The notes below the pieces were generated by a model. It did not search any database, had not been told where the DNA came from, and worked only from the letters and a program-made list of their open reading frames with translations. A DNA stretch of 64,000 nucleotides from Hemileia vastatrix. Its lineage: Eukaryota > Basidiomycota > Pucciniomycetes > Pucciniales > Zaghouaniaceae. Position 1 is the first letter of the stretch, and each line of letters starts with the position of its first letter. Shown here piece by piece: positions 55,272 to 64,000 of this stretch. The stretch is from the NCBI GenBank assembly GCA_030280995.1, contig JASXTE010000015.1:21534501-21598500 (forward strand). The letters run 5' to 3'. A program made the translations under genes and the position numbers.

Positions 55272-56045
55272 TGTCAGGCTGAGATCAAGTACAAAAACGT
55301 GAAATAGCTTGATTATTCAGTTGTCTAGAAGATTCTATGTTCCTATATGAATAATGTAGTACAAATCCAATAGATATTAAAATATAACTCAAATATAAGG
55401 GTCTCAGTAATTTTAATCTCACTAATTATATATGGCTTACAATCTTATAGTTGGGAGAAAAATGGATTTAATAACTCAGATACCATTCAAATACTTTACA
55501 AGTGTTATTGATATGTATTGTAGTTGTACTGGCTATATGTTTGATTGTGATGATAAAGAATTTCAAAAACAAGACCGAAAACTCCCTCCTTTTATACACA
55601 ATACCTTCCCCAATGAACCCCTTGATTTACCAGCTCTATACTTTATTAATGACGCCTAATTCTAACTAATAAAAATGTCCAAAAACAAAAAGAGTGACAA
55701 ATAACAAAATTGGAATGATATCAGCTTACAAAATCCTGCAGTAATAGGGATAATCACCACACAATATGGGGGGAGGACTTGCTAGCGAGTTCACAACCTT
55801 GGACCCAAACTCACCACAGATTGAAGACACACTGAGCTATTGATAAAGGAACCATTTAATCAGGGATGAACACCACTCAGCAGAACAGTTTTAGGTGGGT
55901 GTTCAAGTAGAGTTCAGAAAAGGTTCAGTATGAGTTCAGTCTGAGTTCCATCTGAGTTCAGGTTGAGAACTTTCTAGAAAGTCCACCCCCTATATTTCAT
56001 CGTGAATCCATCATAAGTAAAGAATAAGCAAAAAATAGAGTATAT
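55272..56045 (-). repeat. 5' LTR of element C (inner part), with MITE
   Basis: The inner end is TGTCAGGCTGAG on the plus strand. It is collinear with 45723-46235 apart from the MITE 55755-56004. Similarity ends at about 56045, so the outer two thirds of the LTR are missing or displaced. Confidence 0.75.
55755..56004 (+). mobile_element. CACTA-like MITE, copy 4 (empty site known)
   Basis: This 250-bp copy has ends CACCACACAATATGGGG and, inverted, CACGATGAAATATAGGGG, and AAT flanks both sides. The paralogous LTR at 46193-46215 lacks the MITE and has a single AAT at that point, which proves the boundaries and the 3-bp duplication. Confidence 0.92.
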
Positions 56046-56985
56046 CACCATAGGAAATCTAGGGGTGAACTGCTAGCAATCATGTCTCCTGAACTTTAGA
56101 GCATCCTTTCATTATTCCAGGTTTATGAATACCTTATAAACATAAGTATATTAGAGTTAAATATACATTTATTCTCAGACTGGTCCAAAAATGAACCTCA
56201 ATTGATCTCAAGTTATGCATAAGTTGATCAAATATAACCATATTTTTATCCTTCATTGAGCACATATTGAGCACATATTGAGCACATATTAATGCAACGT
56301 AAGCTTTTGAATATCCAATATTATTATTAATTTTGAGGATGAAAATGATTCCTTCACATACCTAAGCATTACTTTGCATCCAAAAGAAAAACAATAAAAT
56401 TATGAAAGTAAATTTAATTTACAATAATGATACCTTTTACTACATAATTGAAACAATAGATAAATTTAGAAAAAAAATTTATCACAAATATTGATAACTA
56501 TAGGAATTGAAATAACTAATTCCATTCCTATTTTGAAATTTTAAAAAGAATATATTCACTTCTCACTTCAAATCTATTAAGTCTTTGTAAAACTAAATTT
56601 TGTATAATTTTTTTTTATTTTACCTAAAATATAAAACCTACAGGCTATTGAAAATAAAATAATCAGTTACTCAATTAAAAGAAATATTTATATTTAAATA
56701 AATACAAAAATAGTCCTTAAAGTGTATAACTTGAAAGGCTGTTATGGAAATTAACATTCAAGTTTTCCTATTTAAATATTTAATTCTTATATAAATTACT
56801 TTCACAAGTTTAGGTATGAGTACATGTGAAATAGTAATTGCATTTTAAAGTGGAAGCCAATATAATGAAAAAAATATTTACAAACTTTATTTTAATTTAA
56901 TATTTATCTGTAAAAAATTTTGAAAGTAATATTTTATTCATCTTCTTAAGGATCTCTTACTTCTCCTCTACCCATCTACTTTTTA
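56046..56985 (+). other. AT-rich stretch, possible CACTA-type terminus at 56046
   Basis: At the point where the C LTR breaks off, the sequence reads CACCATAGGAAATC and then GGGGTGAACTGCTAGCA. This has the same layout as the MITE ends (CACCA, GGGG, CTTGCTAGC). A matching right end was not found. The rest is AT-rich with no gene. Confidence 0.3.
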
Positions 56986-57300
56986 ATAGGGGGTATCAAA
57001 CTTTAACAAATATGCCTGGTGGATTTCATTTGAAAACCACCTCATAAACACACCATGAAACAAAGCTGATTTAGTACCTGACATCTCAAACATGGGGTCA
57101 AATACATCCTACTTTAGTGCAAATTTTCCAACCACAGCTCAGCCCACCAATATTAATATCCTCCCAATTCACCACACATCAAATCTTTCCCCTCCCACTT
57201 TTTTGATACAAATTTTTACGCACTATGCCCCAGTAAGTTTTGTACTTTTCATTCCTTTCTTTATCAACATTTTCTGATCAAGTTTCTATCCTCAAAACTC
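56986..57300 (+). repeat. Dispersed repeat E, copy 2
   Basis: Collinear with the minus strand of 4880-4560. Shared landmarks are CCATGAAACA before the short frame MGSNTSYF and the following CAGCCCAC. It begins near a GGGGGTATCAA word that also opens the Harbinger-like segment at 21388, which may be coincidence. Confidence 0.5.
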
Positions 57301-57790
57301 AGTCATAATGCTAATCACACTACAAAATTCTCAAAACAACCCTTTTAAATACTTTTTTCATGCTCTCAAAATGATCAAGTTGCATGTACTTTCCACTTGG
57401 GTTTGTTATTTTATTTTGGCATGTTGACTTTTATTTTGAATTTTCACTGAAAGCATATTTTTTCCCTACCTTATTCATTTTGGTTCATCATCTCAACATT
57501 AAGTTGCATATTTTCAGTATTGCATAATTTTTTATTCTTTCTGTTTTTCAATGATCCCTCATATCCTTTTATTCATCTTCTCTCACTTCCTTAATTCTTC
57601 TTCTACTTCTTTTATTCATCACTTCCTGAACTTCTATCTGGTCCTTTTACATCTTTGAAGACATCTCATCAGGTAAGTCATTCTCCCACCATATTTTTTT
57701 CAATTTTAACTGATGTTCTTTTTCTGAATTTGTGTTTTTCATTGTTTATATTTATTTTTTATTCTCAAATCACATATCCTTTTTCAAGAA

Positions 57791-58560
57791 GGTTCTCCAG
57801 AAGCCTGGCTCTCATATCCACCAAGCTACATCTGATTTGGCTCACTGGTTGTTGAGATATTTATCATCCACTTTGGCTCAAACTTTCATAAACTTTATTT
57901 TAATCTTCTCAAGCAGGTCTTACTCTGGAAAAAATAAAATACTTATAAATAACATAGGTAGCTAAAATAGATTTTTTTAGCTCATTGATAATCACTGGCT
58001 TTAATTTTTATAGCCTTTTTTTGATTTTCTTTTAAGTCAAAAAAAAGAGTCAGAAATAGGGTTATGGCTACTTAAATGACAAATCCTTTTATTGGAAGAC
58101 TCTCCAGAAGAATTCCTTTTATTTCCAGCAAAAATCATTGAATTTGGTCGAGTGGTTGCTGTGATATCTGCTTCCAAAGTTGAGTCTTGTTTCATAGGCT
58201 AACTTCCATTTCTTAAGTTCAATGTTGCATAATATGCATGTAGGCCTTATGCAATCTATTTCAAATAATACTTCAGGCTTTGGGCTCTGATTTTATCAGC
58301 TAAATATCTGTTTTGGATGAGTCCTTCCTATTTTGTGATTTTTTTCATGAGGATGAATATTAAAATTTGCTGAATTTTGGCTTATACAAATCTCAGATTA
58401 ATATGATTACAGGTTCTCTAGAGACATGAATTTCCTTTCCAGAAAGCATAATCAAGTTTGGCTCAAACTCTTCTGAGATATCTACCTATAAAGTTGAGTC
58501 TTCTTATGTAAACTAATTTACATTTTTGAATTTTGATATTCCATAATATGCATATTTTTC
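57791..58560 (+). repeat. Three diverged tandem units of about 310 bp
   Basis: Units beginning TCTCCAGA/TCTAGAGA at 57794, 58101 and 58415 share, in the same order, TTTGG(C/T)(T/C), GAGATAT(C/T)T (GTGATATCT in the second), AAAGTTGAGTC (or CTTTGGCTC) and, in the last two, ATAATATGCAT. The spacing of 307 and 314 bp is regular although the units are only partly alike. They may be remnants of one tandem repeat or of exons of a degraded gene; I cannot decide. The stretches 57301-57790 and 58561-59260 show no gene. Confidence 0.5.
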
Positions 58561-59264
58561 TGATTCTTTTTGTTGTACCACTCCCAAGGTATGTCAATTC
58601 CTCAACTTTTTTTTATAATTTGTTTTCTCAATTTTTCTTCTTTATAAATCATTTTTTCCCCTGTTTTGTTGATTTTTTGGAATTTTTTCTGGAAATGGTA
58701 TCATCAAATCTATTTGGAACTCCTCTCAGGATAATCATCAATCAAAAATTTAAGAGATAATTATCAAACTACTAAGGAAACTCCTGGTTTGGAATCTTGT
58801 AAAAAGTTTACTCATTTTTTTGGAATCTTGTGAGATGCTTGCTCATTTTGTTTTTTCATTCCAGATCAACCAAAGTCTGATAAACCAGGTAAGTAAAGAA
58901 AGGGGAGAAGGGTTGGTTTCTAGTAAATCTTTAGGGAGGGGCTCTAAATATGGTAATTAGAAGATTTTCCATTTTTTTTATTTCATAAATTTTTCAATTT
59001 TCAATTATTAAAGATAATCAATCTAGTAAAACTTTTGTGCAATTGAGTCTTTCTGCTGTATAAATTTGTTCATTTAATCATTTATTTGTATTTAATGGAT
59101 GAATTCTAAATACAATGCTTGTTTTATTATTTCTTTGGCTTTGGTCACATATGAAATCATTGGCAGGTGGTATTGTGAATCCCATCACTTTTACTTGGTT
59201 GATTATCTTTTTGATTGATTTATTTAAGAATTTATGAAATTAAAATGAAAATTTGGTAATTTGT

Positions 59265-59415
59265 AACCCCTCCCACAGTAAAGTGCAGGGGGAGGTATTG
59301 CCATTTTTTTTTCTGACATAATTATTTTTTTTTCCAGACATAAAAAAATTTTTTGAAATGAAAAAAATGGCAATCCCCACCCCCTTATATAGTAAAATTC
59401 AGGGGAGGGTATCGC
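59265..59415. repeat. Inverted repeat, MITE-like
   Basis: GGTATTGCCATTTTTTT (59296) is answered by AAAAAAATGGCAAT (59361) across a T-rich and A-rich centre. Outer words CAGGGGGAGG and CAGGGGAGGG also repeat. It would fold into a long hairpin. Ends and target duplication are not clear. Confidence 0.45.
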
Positions 59416-59551
59416 CAAATTTCTAGATTTAGAAAAATCAAATTTGTGAATTTATGTATCTTGTGCAAAAGTATTGGTTAATGAAGCTGATTTAACCTGA
59501 ATCTTTACCACTATTAACTATATATACATTTTATAATTTAATTCTAAAGAA

Positions 59552-60009
59552 TGTCAAACCAAAATCCAACCCCTTTTATATCCTTTACTCCTCCTCACAT
59601 TGACCTCATACCCATCCATCATTCCGCACACCACAGACCACCAAAATTACACCCGTTACACCTGGACCCTCATCACTAACATCCATTAACCCTTTAATCC
59701 TCCACTAACCATCACATCCATGCTCACTACCCCTTTTAATAACCCACAGATATTTAATAAACCTTTTAGCGGACTATTAAATTGACTATTGCGCTGTGTG
59801 TTGCTTATTGAGGAAAAGACTAAGACACACTATTGAGAGATTGACTAATTTAGATTTGGAGTTTAGACTAGCATGGTTGAGTAGTGAGTACACAAAGGAA
59901 AGTCACAGTCGCTATGTAGAATTGCTTTCTGTGCTTCGAGTATGGATTTAGACCTCTATATTATTGATTTAATGAGCTGCTCTTGCCTCGAGTGTCACGT
60001 GGCACGTGA
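59552..60009 (-). repeat. Candidate 3' LTR of F2
   Basis: On the minus strand the sequence from about 60009 matches the terminal sequence seen at 63960-64000 on the plus strand (CACGTGACACTCGAGGC). That sequence has the TGTCACG start common in fungal chromovirus LTRs. A plausible opposite end is TGTCAAACC at 59552. A minus-strand TATA-like ATATAAAAGG lies near 59580. The right boundary is fairly supported; the left one is a guess. Confidence 0.4.
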
Positions 60010-60021
60010 AAGATGCCCGGG

Positions 60022-60028
60022 TATAAAA
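60022..60028 (+). promoter_or_regulatory. TATA box of the Zn2Cys6-like gene
   Basis: GGGTATAAAAAATGC lies 90 bp before the proposed start codon at 60111. It is preceded by a CACGTGGCACGTG pair of E-box-like palindromes (59996-60008). No transcript data are available. Confidence 0.5.
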
Positions 60029-60110
60029 AATGCAAGCTCCGTTGAGCATGAGACATACCTTCCCACACTACTTTCTCTCCCTTCTTACTTTAACTACTTT
60101 ATAATTTATT

Positions 60111-61008
60111 ATGTCGAATTTTCCTTAGCCAACTCCCATGCCTCCACACCCCAAATTGGATGGTGGAATCATACCCGGCAGTATTCTCAAGCCTGCACAG
60201 CCTGCAAATGTATGGAATACTTCTGCCTTGAAAGCATGGTGACATGAGGTCCTCGCCAGAAATGCGAGTTTTGCCGCTGGAGACGGGTGGTGTGTGATGC
60301 CTTATCTAAAAATGCTGACATTGAGTGTCAATTTACGAAAACCAAATATTGGGTAATACCGAAGACCAAAGAAGTGGTCGAAGATATCTGGGACGTATCG
60401 GTTGGGGACAATCAGTCGGTGGGAGAGATAAAGGAGGAAGTTGAAGATACCATGGAAACCTGGTTAACCCAGGCCACAAGTAAGAAAAGAGGGGTTGAAG
60501 ATGATGAGGATGAAGTCCCCATCTTGAGATAGATGCCAAAGAAGCGGAAAATGGTCATTGAGGATGACAAAGAGGAGAAGGAAGTGACAGTGGAAGTCAC
60601 CCCGAAATTATTCTTAGAAGCTGACCCATTGTTCAAAGTAAGTCTGTTCTTCTTTTTTTTTTAAAAAAAAAAAAATTTTGTTACTGATGACCTATGTTTT
60701 AGAATTCAGATTTCATTGTGGAAGCTACACCATCGCTTCTAGTTGAGGCAAATCAACCAGTTTTTGATTCGAGGGAGGACAACAAAGAGACTCTCAACCA
60801 GGTATGGTCAAAGAAACCTCGGCAAGGTTGACAAACTCAATTCATTGAAGATTTAAGTGGTGAGGTTGACAAGATTTTTGATGCTGCCTCCTTCAACGTG
60901 GCCAAAGAATTACTAGAAATTGGAGAAGTAGTACCGGTAGGAGAGGAGGATTTATTTGAGAAATTCAGGAATGAAATAAGAGTGGTTTTGGAAAAAATGA
61001 AGAAGTAG
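60111..61008 (+). pseudogene. Zn2Cys6-like gene in F2, antisense to its pol
   Basis: The start is taken at ATGTCG (60111), from which one frameshift is needed to enter the cysteine frame. The cluster CTACKCMEYFC, 12 positions including one TGA, then CEFCRWRRVVC, is C-x2-C-x6-C twice. An acidic region and a PKKRK nuclear-localisation-like motif (60536-60550) follow. A canonical 65-nt intron lies at 60638-60702 (GTAAGT, CTGAT branch-like site, TTTTAG) at a codon boundary. The second exon reads NSDFIVEATPSLLVEANQPV and ends at 61008 with the helical tail (LLEIGEVVPVGEEDLFEKF) seen in the genes of A. In-frame stops are at 60245, 60530 and about 60829. It lies between F2 pol and its 3' LTR on the opposite strand, as in element A. 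Confidence 0.65.
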
Positions 61009-61020
61009 TTTTGGGAGAAA

Positions 61021-61925
61021 ATACAGGAGAAAATTTGAAATGGAAAGAAAAAAAAAAGTAGAAAGCAATTTGTGTATTTATTTATTTATCTTTTTATTTT
61101 GTTATTTTAATTGAAAATGTTGATATATATTTTACAAGATTTTGAGAAAAGAAAAGAGGAAGAAAGAAAAGATTTGAATAAAATTTTGTTTTAAATTTTG
61201 AAAGAAGAAAAGAAATAATGTTTAACTAAAGGAATTTTAGTTTTAAGTTTTGAAAAAGAAAAATTTAAGTAAGAAAAATAAATAGTTGATTGAAAACAAT
61301 TTTGTTTGAAATGAAAATTTAATGAGAGAAGAATTTTGTTATTTGTGAAGTTTATTTATTGAAGTTTTGAAGAATTTTGGTTATTTGACAAGAAGAAAAA
61401 AAATATTTTTAAAACAAAGATTTTGAAAGAAAGATGTAATTTGTTTAAAGAATTTTAAAAGAGAGATTTAAAGTTTGAAGTAAGGTTTGAGAAATATTGT
61501 TGTATTGAGTTTGTGAAAAATTTTAATAGTTTGAAGAAAAAGAAATAAGGGAAAAGAAGAAAAGTTTGAAAAGAGAAAAGAAAGAAAATTAAAGGAATTG
61601 TTGATTTTTAAGATTTTATTTGAATGAATTTTAAGATTTTAATTTTATTATTTTATTTTATGTTTTTAAATTTTAATTTAATTTAATTTTGATTTTAGTT
61701 TATTTTATTTTATTTTATTTATGTTTTTTTAAAGAAGGTTGAAAAAAAGCTTTTGAGAAGAAGAAAGAAGAAAAGAAAAAATGAGTAAGGATTTTAGAAG
61801 AGAAGAAGTTTTAGAATTTTAAGAAAAGAAAAAAAGTAAAGAGAAAGAAGAGAAAAAATAAAAGAGAGTTCTAAGGTTTTTGTTTTAAAGGATATTTGAG
61901 ATGAAAAGATTTTAGGAGTTCAGGG
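61021..61925. other. Cytosine-depleted tract between convergent genes
   Basis: By count the plus strand has about 8 C in 61081-61920 and none from 61416 to 61749, while G is common. The tract is built of GAAAAGAAA-like and TTTTATTTTA-like words. No coding frame is supported. It separates the end of the gene at 61008 from the chromodomain at 61926. Confidence 0.85.
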
Positions 61926-63959
61926 GCGTTAGAAACATTGATGGCTGGTTCCCAGGATGTTTTGTCTGAGTCATTGAGGAAGCCTTCCCATTCCACGAGG
62001 TATTGAATTTTCCCCTTGCGTATTCTTGAATCAAGGATACGGCTTACTTCCCACTCTAGATGTTCTTCTACTTTGACCGGTTCCGGAGGAGTTTGCTTCC
62101 TGCCCGGGTATGTTTCTCGAGTCAGTTCCAGGAGAGATACTTGGAAAACAGGGTGAATAGCCTGCCATTTAGGAGGTAGCTTGAGTCAAAATGCAGTTTT
62201 AGAGACTTTGGAGTCGATTTATAATGGTTCCAAGCGTTTTTCAGCCAGTTTCTTTGATGGTTGAGTTGTTCGAATGTTTCATGCGTCAAGCCATACTTTG
62301 TTGCCTGGGTTAAAAGAAGGAGAAGATTGTCGATGTTTTTCGGCCTGTTCCTTGTACCTTTTAATTGCTAATTACAAATTTTATTTAAGTTCTTCTTGGA
62401 GTCATGATATGGTTCAAAGATAATGTTCCGCAGGATGACTAGTTCCTACATGGATTGAGTTGAATCAAGGATGTCTTCCATAAACAGTTTTGAAAGGAGA
62501 TTGTTGTGTCAAAGAATGAGTCGAGTAATTATAAGAAAATTCGGCCAATGGTAACCATGTGGTCTAATTGTCTTGTTGGTAACTGACATACATTGAAAGG
62601 TATTGTTCGAGGATTTGGTTGACCCTTTTTGTTTGCCCATTGGTTTCAGAATGATAGGCCATGGAGAGATTCCTCGTGATATTGAGTTGTCAACACAATT
62701 GAGTCCAGAATGTGGATACAAACAATGAGCCTCTATCTGAAATAATATCATTAGGTAAGCCATTTTTGTAAAATACATGTTCCAGAAACAATTTTGACAA
62801 ATCTTCTGCTGTAACAGTAGTAGTGGCTTTAATGAAAATAGAAATTTTCAAAAATCTATCTACTATTACTAATATAGCATCAAAATTATTAGAAAGAGGA
62901 AGTTGAGAAATAAAATCTATCAATAAATATTTTCAAGGTTTAGAGGGAATAGAAAGCGGTTAAAGCAACCCATTCTTCCGGTGACGGGGAGCCTTATTCC
63001 TATTACATTCATAACAAGATCTTATATAGGCCTTGATATCTCTAGTCATCCCTGGAAAGAAGAGATCCCTCGCTATTAACTGGTAGGTTTTATCAACCCC
63101 AAAATGGCCAGCTAATGGAGAATCATGTCAACTGTTGTAAATACATAATTTTTTTTCATTGTTGTTGGGTATGACTACTCTACCTTTGAAAAACTAATAG
63201 ACCTGATTCAATACTAAATCTTTTTGCCCCTTACTTTGAGAGTATTTTTTCTTTTAACCCTAAACAATAATTGTCCTTTGACTAAGCTTCGAGGATGTTG
63301 GATAGTGGATTTTGGAAAGATTGAGTTGTCATTGAATTAAGTTGATGAGTCGTTAACATTGATTTGTTGAAAATTGATTTCACATTTGCTGGGTTCTTGT
63401 CAGCAAATGCCTCCCCCCACTGTGTGTAAAAATTGTCCTGACGTGACAGGATATCTGGGACAATGCAGTTCTTACCTGGGCGATAGGAAATAGAAAAAGG
63501 AAATTCAGACTAAAATTCAGCCCACCTGGCTTGACCCCTGGTTAACACTTTGGAAGACATAAAGTATTTCAAAGCATTATGTTCAGTCAGGATTTGAAAA
63601 GGACTATCTAGGCTGAGAAGAAAAAAGCACCATTTTTAAGGCAATAAATAATAGCTTAAAGCTCCTTGTCATGAATTTTGGAATTTAATTCTGCTGCAAT
63701 GAGTTTGCGTGACTTGAAAGCAACAGGATGAAACAATTTTGTTTCAGGATTGAATTGAGAAATGACCCCTGCAATAGCATAATCGCTAGTGTCTGTCTTG
63801 ACTATTGTTGAAGCAGAAGGGTCAAAGTGTCAAAAAATTACAGCTGTGGTAAATGCAGTCTTCAATGCTTTAAATTCCTGTCGTGCTGTAGAAGTAAAAA
63901 CAAAAGGAATATCTTTTCTAAGAAGAGACGTAAGATTGGAAATAGTTTTAGAGTAATCT
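61926..63959 (-). pseudogene. pol: Pol of chromodomain Gypsy element F2 (RT end, RNase H, integrase, chromodomain)
   Basis: Reading right to left: the RT connection (NLTSLLRKDIPFVF, EFKALKTAF), RNase H (KTDTSDYAIAGVISQ, FHPVAFKSRKLIAAE, HNALKYFMSS), the integrase zinc region (about 63140-62990), the core (62923 IDFISQLPLSNNFDAILVIV, with NDIISDRGSLFVS), its C-terminal part, and an intact chromodomain (62080-61930) with EWEVSRILDSRIRKGKIQYL, VEWEGF and SWEPA. Chromodomains steer integration of chromoviruses to heterochromatin. Frameshifts and stops break the core and the RNase H. RT is cut at 63959 by another LTR. Gag is outside or lost. Confidence 0.85.
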
Positions 63960-64000
63960 TGTCACGCGCCACGTGACACTCGAGGCAAAAACAGCTCATT
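63960..64000. repeat. Start of an LTR inserted in F2 RT (inverted copy of 60009-59972)
   Basis: The plus strand reads TGTCACGCGCCACGTGACA, a near-palindrome, then CTCGAGGCAAAAACAGCTCATT-like sequence that is the reverse complement of 59972-60009. It interrupts the F2 RT frame. The rest of the inserted element lies beyond the window. Confidence 0.5.

Larger units (their letters stand above)
45723..56045 (-). mobile_element. Ty3/Gypsy B-family element C, minus strand, with nested insertions
   Basis: The 3' LTR is at 45723-47211 and the 5' LTR begins at 55272 (its outer part breaks off at about 56045). Between them, right to left, are leader, ORF-a, gag, protease, RT, RNase H and integrase. A solo LTR (48095-49277) interrupts the integrase. 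CACTA-like MITEs interrupt ORF-a (54157-54416) and the 5' LTR (55755-56004). The left end is fused to the Harbinger-like transposase, whose sequence continues up to 45722, so C inserted into that gene. Multiple stops make it inactive. Confidence 0.85.

Noticed and set aside
55432..55659. 75-codon frame with a near-copy at 45890-46110
   Set aside because: It lies in the paired LTR segments of element C, and the other copy is broken by stops. It is read as LTR sequence, not a gene.

Overview
The window looks like an AT-rich, repeat-packed block of a fungal nuclear genome. I see no intact host gene, rRNA or tRNA. Almost all of it is Ty3/Gypsy-type LTR retrotransposons nested in one another, plus DNA-transposon remnants. 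Fungal, probably basidiomycete, origin is inferred from short GT-AG introns, Zn2Cys6-type cysteine clusters and pol proteins that resemble, from memory, Gypsy pol of rust fungi and other basidiomycetes. No database was searched, so the species is not claimed.

Layout. (1) 1-4476, minus: 5' LTR, leader and gag of a B-family Gypsy element (copy D), cut by the window start. (2) 5286-7765: a B-family LTR scrap, then gag, protease and partial RT of a decayed Gypsy element of a third type (F1). (3) 9332-21387, plus: an old, stop-riddled A-type element (A'), its 3' region holding two CACTA-like MITEs and a decayed antisense gene. (4) 21388-21727 and 44836-45722: a PIF/Harbinger-like transposon split by insertions. 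(5) 21728-44789: B-family element B, flanked by CAAAT duplications, interrupted by a young A element (24355-37447) and an A-type solo LTR (40479-41591). (6) 45723-56045, minus: B-family element C, inserted in the same Harbinger gene and interrupted by a solo LTR (48095-49277) and two MITEs. (7) 56046-59550: unidentified repeats. (8) 59552-63959: a chromodomain Gypsy element (F2, minus) whose 3' region carries a gene on the opposite strand, broken at 63960 by another LTR.

The most striking system is a small gene family that rides inside retrotransposons in antisense orientation, between pol and the 3' LTR. Its members encode a Zn2Cys6-like cluster (CX2CX6C twice), a Ser/Pro-rich or acidic linker and a C-terminal helical segment, and they contain short introns that make sense only on the antisense strand. 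Element A has two (start at 36306 with stop at 35666; start at 34954 with stop at 33404). A' has a decayed one (about 20680 to 19964). The different chromodomain element F2 has another (60111-61008). In A the first gene starts only 49 bp inside the 3' LTR, a layout like the antisense HBZ gene of HTLV-1. A short motif repeated nine times lies just upstream of the second gene.

Other mechanisms visible are a U UUU UUA -1 frameshift site between protease and RT in A, a tRNA-Lys-type primer site, a conserved overlapping W-rich ORF at the 5' end of gag in all three B-family copies, a nearly cytosine-free 840-nt tract in F2, and four MITE copies with perfect 3-bp target duplications.
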